DNA of 11,991 nt, taken from Candidatus Cloacimonadota bacterium. Lineage in GTDB: Bacteria; Cloacimonadota; Cloacimonadia; Cloacimonadales; TCS61. The notes under the pieces were generated by a model. The model was given only the letters and a program-made list of their open reading frames with translations. It ran no database searches and was not told where the DNA came from. The stretch spans positions 1 to 11,991 of the forward strand of contig DAOVQH010000039.1 of NCBI GenBank assembly GCA_030628755.1, in the 5' to 3' direction. A program made the translations under genes and the position numbers. Every line of letters starts with the position of its first letter. The stretch's first letter is position 1. Positions 7,156 to 11,991 of this stretch are shown one piece after another.

Positions 7156-7359
7156 TTAACCACCACTGACAAGATGAATAACATTTATCTTAGCATTTTT
7201 TGGAACAACTTTTGTTCCATATTCAAAACTTCGTATTAATTCACCATTAACTTTAACTATAAACATCTTGGAAGAATAATTCATTTTCTTTATAATTTCA
7301 TTTATTGTGATATTTTCTTCCCAGTCAAAGAGATTTCTATTTACAGTTATTTTTTTCAT
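7156..7359 (-). CDS. thiS: ThiS-like ubiquitin-fold sulfur carrier
   Basis: This 67-residue protein has the ThiS/MoaD beta-grasp pattern: KITVNRNLFDW at the start, a KVNGELI strand in the middle and a VIHLVSGG C-terminus. The terminal Gly-Gly is the site that a ThiF-type enzyme adenylates and converts to a thiocarboxylate, which then donates sulfur. Its ATG overlaps the ThiF stop codon by four bases (ATGA), so the two are translationally coupled, and a GGA ribosome site stands just upstream. In thiamine synthesis the sulfur goes to ThiG for thiazole formation, but no thiG or thiH is present here. It could supply thiamine synthesis from a distant locus or another sulfur-transfer reaction. Confidence 0.88.
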   Translation of the reverse strand: MKKITVNRNLFDWEENITINEIIKKMNYSSKMFIVKVNGELIRSFEYGTKVVPKNAKINVIHLVSGG

Positions 7360-7970
7360 ATTCCTTTTAACAATAAATCCAGAACTAAATTTGCCTGCAT
7401 ATTGGCTACAATTCCAACACGTGGAGCCATAGGGGACATGCCTTCCTGCAATTCTGTTTCTTCATCACCACATATGTAAAGATTGTCCACTTTTCTGGTA
7501 TGAAGTATTTCGTTTCTACCATATCCTGCAACTCCGGAAGCAGCGATTATCGGTTTATCAGGAAAGTTTGTAATCCAGGTTTCAATCAGCATTTTCTTCA
7601 TCGCAGCTTTATCGAAAGCTTCGACTATAATATCGACATCTTTATAGATAACAGGAATGTTTTTTTCATTCAAAGTAATTTGGTGAACTTGATATTCACT
7701 GAACGGATTAATTTTCTTTAGATTTTCCAATAAGGCAATAACTTTAGGTTTGCCAATCTGGTCAGTAAAATATTGCTGTCTGTTTAGATTGGAAATCTCG
7801 ATTTTATCAAAATCTGCAATTATAAGTTTTCCAATTCCAACTCTTGCTAATGAAACTGCGATTGTTGAACCTAAACCGCCAACACCGGCAATTCCAACTG
7901 TTGCCTTGCGAACTTTAGGAAGGATTTTTGGATCGTGTTTGGAGAAGAATTGAGTTTCTTTTTGATTCAT
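7356..7970 (-). CDS. thiF: ThiF-family E1-like adenylyltransferase (short, family 2)
   Basis: This cytoplasmic enzyme would activate the C-terminal glycine of the ThiS-like protein with ATP, ahead of sulfur transfer. The 204-residue protein carries the nucleotide-binding loop GVGGLGS (29-35), D53 at the end of the second strand, NLNRQ (61-65, with the catalytic-type R64) and K74. The later YICGDEETE and MAPRVGIVANMQAN segments (165-193) are typical of the short ThiF 'family 2' proteins of anaerobes. The zinc-binding CxxC pairs of longer ThiF/MoeB proteins are absent; only C167 is present. It overlaps thiS by four bases and lies 34 bases after the MazF-like gene. No clear Shine-Dalgarno sequence precedes the ATG, so it may be weakly translated or have its own leader. 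Confidence 0.88.
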   Translation of the reverse strand: MNQKETQFFSKHDPKILPKVRKATVGIAGVGGLGSTIAVSLARVGIGKLIIADFDKIEISNLNRQQYFTDQIGKPKVIALLENLKKINPFSEYQVHQITLNEKNIPVIYKDVDIIVEAFDKAAMKKMLIETWITNFPDKPIIAASGVAGYGRNEILHTRKVDNLYICGDEETELQEGMSPMAPRVGIVANMQANLVLDLLLKGI

Positions 7971-7971
7971 T

Positions 7972-7996
7972 TGTAAATCTTTTAAATATATTTACA
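7972..7996. repeat. Small inverted repeat before the ThiF gene
   Basis: TGTAAAT (7972-7978) and ATTTACA (7990-7996) form a 7-base inverted repeat with an 11-base gap. It fills most of the space between the MazF-like stop and the ThiF start. It could be an operator or a weak hairpin, but it has only one GC pair per arm. No clear promoter is visible beside it. Confidence 0.25.
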
Positions 7997-8004
7997 GCTT
8001 TTTA

Positions 8005-8361
8005 TTAAGTTTTTTTGGTTTTTAATTTAAATAATTTTAATAAACAGCTATCTATTTGAATTCTATATTTATCTGGTAATTGACCGAGCTCTCGTCTAAT
8101 AATCGATTTAGATATAGTAATCAATCGTTGCAGCCGAATTGTAGATGAAATTTTCAATCCGGTTTCTTTAAATTCTGAATTATTTGAATCAATGAAGATG
8201 TCACTTTCTATTAATTCGTCTGTTTTTGAACTTGTAATAAAGGCAATAACAATATGATTATATTCTCCGATATAATCGGTTAAACAAACAGCTGGTCTAA
8301 CTTTTGATGAACTTAAATCATCAAATGGAAATGGAACTAATATAATTTTACCTTTAATCAT
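8005..8361 (-). CDS. MazF/PemK-like endoribonuclease toxin
   Basis: Toxins of this family cut single-stranded mRNA and stop growth when their antitoxin is lost. The 118-residue length is typical. The start KGKIILVPFPFDD (3-15) followed by KVRPAVCL (20-27) is the family's opening strand pair with the conserved arginine R22. The FITSS segment (41-45) holds the candidate catalytic T43, and the ETGLKISSTIRLQRL stretch (66-80) with RRELGQL (89-95) completes the core. The first codons overlap the antitoxin gene by 8 bases, the usual coupling in such pairs. No frameshift or missing key residue is seen, so the toxin appears intact. Confidence 0.9.
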   Translation of the reverse strand: MIKGKIILVPFPFDDLSSSKVRPAVCLTDYIGEYNHIVIAFITSSKTDELIESDIFIDSNNSEFKETGLKISSTIRLQRLITISKSIIRRELGQLPDKYRIQIDSCLLKLFKLKTKKT

Positions 8362-8602
8362 TAAATGGCTTTCCGTCAGTTATTGTATAGATATCTTCTT
8401 GAGGATCTTTCAGAAAGTCGAAAACTGAATTTTTTGAAGCTGCTGATAGCCATTCTTTCTCATCAATTTCTTTGTCATTTTCTAACATTAATAATATATG
8501 AACTTTGCAAGAAGGAATTTCAGATAAAGAATCATTTATTAACAGTTTATGATTTTTATCAATAAAGCCATCTAATTCAACTACTTTTAATATTTTTTTC
8601 AT
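8354..8602 (-). CDS. Antitoxin of the MazF-like toxin
   Basis: This 82-residue protein lies directly before the toxin and overlaps it by 8 bases. The N-terminal part (KVVELDGFIDKNHKLLIND, about 6-24) looks like the short swapped-strand DNA-binding start found in several small antitoxins. The C-terminal part (EWLSAASKNSVFDFL then EDIYTITDGKPF, about 50-80) has the acidic, flexible, aromatic-rich character of a toxin-wrapping tail. It should neutralise the toxin and repress the operon. The exact antitoxin family is not recognised; the identification rests on position and layout. An AGGA sits 8 bases before the ATG. Confidence 0.78.
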   Translation of the reverse strand: MKKILKVVELDGFIDKNHKLLINDSLSEIPSCKVHILLMLENDKEIDEKEWLSAASKNSVFDFLKDPQEDIYTITDGKPFND

Positions 8603-8612
8603 TTTTTATATC

Positions 8613-8645
8613 CTATATTAAAATATTTGTATCGACAACAATCAT
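8613..8645 (-). pseudogene. Ten-codon stump of a PIN-domain (VapC/FitB-type) toxin
   Basis: An ATG (8643-8645) overlaps the TGA of the antitoxin upstream in the classic ATGA coupling. It reads MIVVDTNILI and then hits a TAG at 8613-8615. That decapeptide is the first strand of a PIN-domain ribonuclease, including the first catalytic aspartate in VDTN. The rest of the toxin is missing: the next bases are the leader and start of an unrelated antitoxin gene. No PIN remainder occurs in other frames or downstream of the second pair. It appears to be a deletion or replacement that spared only the toxin start. Confidence 0.8.
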
Positions 8646-8893
8646 AATCTACCATAATTTTTAGCTTTGTTTAATTTTTTTTCTGTGAGATAAACACCTT
8701 TTTCTTGTAATTTTTTTCTTATCTCTTTTGCAGATTTAAGATATTCTTCAGGATTAATTTTCTGGCTTATTATTTCTTTTTCAAAAATGGTAATGATTTC
8801 ATTATTTAAACTTCTGTGATGGTCAGCAGCTCTTTTTTTCAATAGATTATAAACATTTTCAGGAATATTCTTTATTGTAATAGTTGTTGCCAT
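8642..8893 (-). CDS. Ribbon-helix-helix antitoxin (FitA/Arc-like), orphaned
   Basis: This 83-residue protein begins with MATTITIKNIPENVYNLLKK, the ribbon strand and first helix of the Arc/FitA fold; the second helix is about HRSLNNEIITIFEKEI (26-41). The charged C-terminal tail (about 48-83) would bind a PIN-domain toxin. It should act as a DNA-binding antitoxin and repressor of its own promoter. The ATG at 8891-8893 follows GGAGG by six bases; the ATG four codons earlier contains that ribosome site and is not used. Its own toxin is cut down to ten codons, so it may now regulate or be co-transcribed with the MazEF-like pair that follows. Confidence 0.88.
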   Translation of the reverse strand: MATTITIKNIPENVYNLLKKRAADHHRSLNNEIITIFEKEIISQKINPEEYLKSAKEIRKKLQEKGVYLTEKKLNKAKNYGRL

Positions 8894-8924
8894 AATAACC
8901 TCCATTTTGGTTTCATTCTGGTTC

Positions 8925-8953
8925 TATTAATTGAATTTAACATAAAAAGTCAA
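8925..8953 (-). promoter_or_regulatory. Sigma-70-like promoter of the toxin-antitoxin patch
   Basis: On the minus strand TTGACT (8948-8953) and TTAATA (8925-8930) are exactly 17 bases apart. It begins right after the T-tract of the dehydrogenase terminator and 31 bases before the antitoxin start. The spacing is ideal and both boxes are near consensus, so this promoter probably drives all genes from the antitoxin to the MazF-like toxin and perhaps the ThiF operon. Confidence 0.65.
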
Positions 8954-8954
8954 G

Positions 8955-8993
8955 ATAAAAAAACCTTCAAGGTTTTGGAAGCCTTGAAGGTTT
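8955..8993 (-). terminator. Strong terminator of the dehydrogenase operon
   Basis: AAACCTTCAAGG (8961-8972) and CCTTGAAGGTTT (8982-8993) pair perfectly over 12 bases around a 9-base loop. On the minus strand a run of seven T residues overlaps and follows the stem. It begins 20 bases past the stop of the ALDH7-type gene and separates it from the toxin-antitoxin promoter immediately downstream. The arms also contain an internal palindrome, CCTTCAAGG/CCTTGAAGG, so the element may be a dispersed repeat used as terminator. Confidence 0.9.
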
Positions 8994-9013
8994 GTAAATA
9001 TTATCCAATAAAA

Positions 9014-10537
9014 TCAGACATCAAATTTTACACCCTGTGCAAGGGGTATTTCCTTACCCCAATTTATGGTATTTGTCTGTCTTCTCATATAAGCTTTCCA
9101 GGCATCGCTTCCAGCTTCTCTTCCTCCACCTGTTTCTTTTTCTCCACCAAAAGCTCCACCGATCTCAGCACCACTGGTTCCGATATTTACATTTGCTATA
9201 CCACAATCACTACCAGCATGACAGAGAAACTGTTCTGAATATTGCAGGTTATTTGTAAATATTGCTGATGAAAGTCCCTGGGGAACATTATTATGAAAAT
9301 CAATAGCTTCGTCTATATCCTTAATTTTTATCAAATAGAGAATTGGTGCGAAAGTTTCTTCTTGGACAATTGGCATATCATTTTTAGCAATAACAATGGT
9401 CGGTTCAACATAACATTTACCAAGTACATTTTCTTTTAATACTTTACTACCGTAGATTATTTCACCACCCTGCTTTTTGATTATTTCTAAGGCATTAAGA
9501 TATTCTTTTACTGCGGAATAATCAACAAGAGGTCCCATGAGAATTCCATCTTCGAGTGGATCTCCAATTGGTATGGATGAGTAAGCTTTTTTCAGTTTAT
9601 CAGCAAACATATCAAATATTTTCTCGTGGAGAAGTATTCTGCGTGTGGTTGTACATCTCTGTCCTGCAGTTCCTACTGCTCCAAATAAAACTGCTTTTAA
9701 AGTAAGTTCCAAATTAGCATCTTCCATTACAATAATTCCGTTATTCCCACCAAGTTCGAGTATAACCTGACCATACCTTTTTGCAGCTGCCTGATGAACT
9801 CTTTTGCCCATTGAACAGCTACCGGTTGCACTGATCAGGGGGATTGCTTTATCATTTATTAACCTTTCTCCGATTGTGCTTCCTCTACCGATAATCAAAT
9901 TGAATATAGCTTTGGGTACATCATTTTTTTCCAGAACTTTATGAACGATATTTGTTATAGCAATAGAAGTTAAAGGAGTTGATGATGAGGGTTTCCATAT
10001 CATTGTATCACCACAAACACCGGCAATAAAAGCATTCCATGCCCACACAGCAACTGGAAAGTTGAATGCAGAAATTATTCCTATCACACCAAGGGGATGC
10101 CATTGCTCATACATCCTGTGATTAGGTCTTTCTGACATCATTGTTTTACCATAAAGCTGACGCGAGAGACCAACAGAAAAATCTGCCATATCTATCATTT
10201 CCTGGACTTCACCAAGTCCTTCTGTACGAATTTTTCCCATCTCAATGGTAACAAGGCTGCCAAGTTCGTCCTTATATTTTCTCAACTCCAATCCGATTTG
10301 TCTTATGATTTCTCCTCGTTTTGGAGCAGGAATCATTTTCCATATTTTAAAATCTTCCTGTGCTTTTTTAGACACAATTTCATAATCTTCCACAGAAGCA
10401 GATTTCACTTTAGCTATCAATGAATCATCTATAGGGGAGAAGACTTCAATAATCTCTCCAGATGTATCAAGCCATTCTCCACAATAAGCTCCTGAATTAA
10501 TTTCTTCAATCCCCAGTTTTCTAAAAATTTCTTTCAT
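9014..10537 (-). CDS. ALDH7-type aldehyde dehydrogenase (aminoadipate-semialdehyde dehydrogenase)
   Basis: This cytoplasmic NAD(P)-dependent enzyme would oxidise alpha-aminoadipate semialdehyde (its cyclic form is piperideine-6-carboxylate) to alpha-aminoadipate in lysine breakdown. The 507-residue length is normal. The catalytic set is complete: N159 in AFNF, K182 in WKPSSSTPLT, E261 in ELGGNN and the nucleophile C295 in AGQRCTTTRR. The C-terminal stretch GGAFGGEKETGGGREAGSDAWK with the MRRQT block after it (460-487) is diagnostic of the ALDH7 (antiquitin) family. The ATG has GGGAG nine bases upstream. It lies 26 bases after the ALDH4-type gene, in one operon. Substrate choice is inferred from the family; other semialdehydes are possible. 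Confidence 0.9.
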   Translation of the reverse strand: MKEIFRKLGIEEINSGAYCGEWLDTSGEIIEVFSPIDDSLIAKVKSASVEDYEIVSKKAQEDFKIWKMIPAPKRGEIIRQIGLELRKYKDELGSLVTIEMGKIRTEGLGEVQEMIDMADFSVGLSRQLYGKTMMSERPNHRMYEQWHPLGVIGIISAFNFPVAVWAWNAFIAGVCGDTMIWKPSSSTPLTSIAITNIVHKVLEKNDVPKAIFNLIIGRGSTIGERLINDKAIPLISATGSCSMGKRVHQAAAKRYGQVILELGGNNGIIVMEDANLELTLKAVLFGAVGTAGQRCTTTRRILLHEKIFDMFADKLKKAYSSIPIGDPLEDGILMGPLVDYSAVKEYLNALEIIKKQGGEIIYGSKVLKENVLGKCYVEPTIVIAKNDMPIVQEETFAPILYLIKIKDIDEAIDFHNNVPQGLSSAIFTNNLQYSEQFLCHAGSDCGIANVNIGTSGAEIGGAFGGEKETGGGREAGSDAWKAYMRRQTNTINWGKEIPLAQGVKFDV

Positions 10538-10563
10538 TTTTTAATTCTCCCTTTTTTATTTTT

Positions 10564-11991
10564 TTATTCTTCTTCCATAAATGGGTATTTATAATCTGTA
10601 GGTGGAATAAAGTTCTCTTTTATTGTTCTTGGTGAAACCCATCTGAGTAGATTTACAATATCTCCTGCTTTATCATTAGTTCCGGAAGCTCTTGCACCGC
10701 CAAAAGGTTGTTGTCCAACCACAGCTCCGGTTGGTTTATCGTTTACATAGAAGTTCCCGGCTGCATTTCTGAGAATATCTTTTGCTTTTATTATTGCTTC
10801 TCTATCATTTGCAAAAATTGCACCAGTTAAGGCAAAGGGTGAAGTCTCATCGCAAAGATGGAGAGTCTTTTCATAATCATTATCTTTATAAATATAAATG
10901 GTGATAACAGGTCCGAAGATTTCTTCTTCCATAGTCTTAAATTTTGGGTTTGGGGTTAGAATGACAGTTGGTTCTATGAAATATCCTTTGGAGTCGTTAT
11001 ATCCTCCACCAACCAATATTTCCGCTTCGGATGATTCTTTTGCATAATCTATGTAATTCACAATTGAATCAAAAGCAGCTTTATCAATGATTGCATTTAC
11101 AAAGTTTGTGAAATCTTCAACATCTCCCATTTTCAATTCACGGATAGTAGCGAGTAACTTATCTTTTAATTTTACCCAAATACTTTCAGGAATATATGCT
11201 CTGGAAGCAGCGGAACATTTCTGTCCCTGATATTCAAAAGCTCCTCTTACAATTGCTATATTTAATGCATCAACATCTGCAGAGGGATGTACGAAGATGA
11301 AATCTTTCCCCCCGGTTTCACCCACAATTCTGGGATAAGTTCTATATTTCTCGATATTCTTACCGATAGTTTTCCACATACTATGAAATGTAGGTGTACT
11401 ACCTGTAAAATGAATTCCAGCTAAATTTGGGTCTGCTAGGACAGGATCACCTACCTGTGCACCAGAACCCGGAATAAAGTTTATGACTCCATCAGGTACT
11501 CCCGCTTCTTTGAATAACTGCATCAGATAATAGGCGCTGTAAACTGCTGAGGAAGCAGGTTTCCACAAAACCACATTTCCCATGATAGCTGGAGCAGTTG
11601 GTAGGTTGCCAGCAATTGATGTAAAATTGAATGGAGTTACTGCAAAAACAAAACCTTCAAGAGGACGACTCTCAGTCATGTTCCAGATACCTTTAGCAGA
11701 ATTGGGCTGTCTTTCATATATTTTCATTGCATAAAAAGTATTGAATCGGAAGAAGTCTATCAGTTCACAAGCTGAATCAATTTCTGCCTGGAATACATTT
11801 TTACTCTGAGCAAGCATTGTAGCAGCATTTAGTATAGAACGATATTTCGTGGAAAGCAGTTCTGCAGCTCTTTGGAAAATTGCAACTCTTTCTTCCCACG
11901 GCATATTTGTCCATTTTTCTTGAGCCTTCAGAGCTGCATTCACAGCCATTTTTACTTCCTTTTCACCAACCTTGTGATATCTGCCAAGTAA
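10564..11991 (-). CDS. Delta-1-pyrroline-5-carboxylate dehydrogenase, ALDH4 type (partial, N-terminus outside)
   Basis: This enzyme oxidises glutamate semialdehyde (from pyrroline-5-carboxylate) to glutamate with NAD, the second step of proline breakdown. The visible 475 residues run in frame to the window edge; an internal ATG at 11947-11949 is not the start because LLGRYHKVGEKEVK before it continues the family sequence. About 60-80 N-terminal residues should lie beyond the edge. The active-site set is present: TPFNFTSI (asparagine), VGETGGKDF (glutamate) and YQGQKCSAASR (nucleophile cysteine). The C-terminal GNFYVNDKPTGAVVGQQPFG and ARASGTNDKAG stretches are diagnostic of the stand-alone, eukaryote-like ALDH4 type rather than the PutA fusion. 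It is first in an operon with the ALDH7-type gene. Confidence 0.93.
   Translation of the reverse strand, partial: LLGRYHKVGEKEVKMAVNAALKAQEKWTNMPWEERVAIFQRAAELLSTKYRSILNAATMLAQSKNVFQAEIDSACELIDFFRFNTFYAMKIYERQPNSAKGIWNMTESRPLEGFVFAVTPFNFTSIAGNLPTAPAIMGNVVLWKPASSAVYSAYYLMQLFKEAGVPDGVINFIPGSGAQVGDPVLADPNLAGIHFTGSTPTFHSMWKTIGKNIEKYRTYPRIVGETGGKDFIFVHPSADVDALNIAIVRGAFEYQGQKCSAASRAYIPESIWVKLKDKLLATIRELKMGDVEDFTNFVNAIIDKAAFDSIVNYIDYAKESSEAEILVGGGYNDSKGYFIEPTVILTPNPKFKTMEEEIFGPVITIYIYKDNDYEKTLHLCDETSPFALTGAIFANDREAIIKAKDILRNAAGNFYVNDKPTGAVVGQQPFGGARASGTNDKAGDIVNLLRWVSPRTIKENFIPPTDYKYPFMEEE

Noticed and set aside
8975..9258. Two plus-strand open frames of 87 and 73 codons
   Set aside because: Both overlap the ALDH7-type C-terminal coding region in antisense; one starts inside the terminator. 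No family pattern.
1..11991. CRISPR arrays, tRNA/rRNA genes, insertion sequences
   Set aside because: No regularly spaced repeats, no cloverleaf or rRNA-like stretch and no transposase were seen on either strand.

Overview
The window looks like a piece of chromosome from a low-GC, probably anaerobic Gram-negative bacterium. A signal-peptide OM-type protein ending in Phe, a sigma-54 two-component system and an SppA signal-peptide peptidase point to a double-membrane cell. Strong AGGAGG-type ribosome sites argue against Bacteroidota proper. The mix (sigma-54 regulation, ALDH7 and ALDH4 dehydrogenases, short-form ThiF, AT-rich DNA) would fit Candidatus Cloacimonadota or a related FCB lineage. 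This placement is an inference without any marker gene. Every supported gene lies on the minus strand, so transcription runs from right to left.

Layout, right to left in transcription order. (1) 9014-11991: two NAD(P)-dependent aldehyde dehydrogenases of amino-acid catabolism, an ALDH4-type pyrroline-5-carboxylate dehydrogenase (N-terminus beyond the window) and an ALDH7-type aminoadipate-semialdehyde dehydrogenase. They are closed by a strong terminator at 8961-8993. (2) 8005-8953: a toxin-antitoxin patch with its own sigma-70-like promoter. It holds a ribbon-helix-helix antitoxin, a 10-codon stump of its PIN-domain toxin, then a complete MazE-like/MazF-like pair. (3) 6582-7970: ThiF-family adenylyltransferase, ThiS-like sulfur carrier and a two-cluster ferredoxin with an N-terminal export or membrane segment, as one tight operon. 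(4) 239-6454: an envelope-facing signalling locus. A near-perfect sigma-54 promoter (6439-6454) drives an exported PDZ protein with a beta-barrel-like C-terminal half. After an internal hairpin come an exported DUF4390-like protein, an NtrY-type histidine kinase, an NtrC-type sigma-54 activator and SppA, ending at a symmetrical terminator at 239-266.

The most interesting reading is that part (4) is a self-contained envelope-stress circuit. The kinase and the sigma-54 activator (GAFTGA loop intact) would switch on the PDZ/barrel gene through the sigma-54 promoter upstream, and SppA would clear membrane peptides. The linkage is inferred; the promoter, motifs and gene order are directly visible. 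The toxin-antitoxin patch also records a clear event: a VapBC/FitAB-type toxin lost all but its first ten codons and a second toxin-antitoxin pair now sits in its place behind the old promoter and antitoxin. The first about 240 bases hold no gene that I can support.
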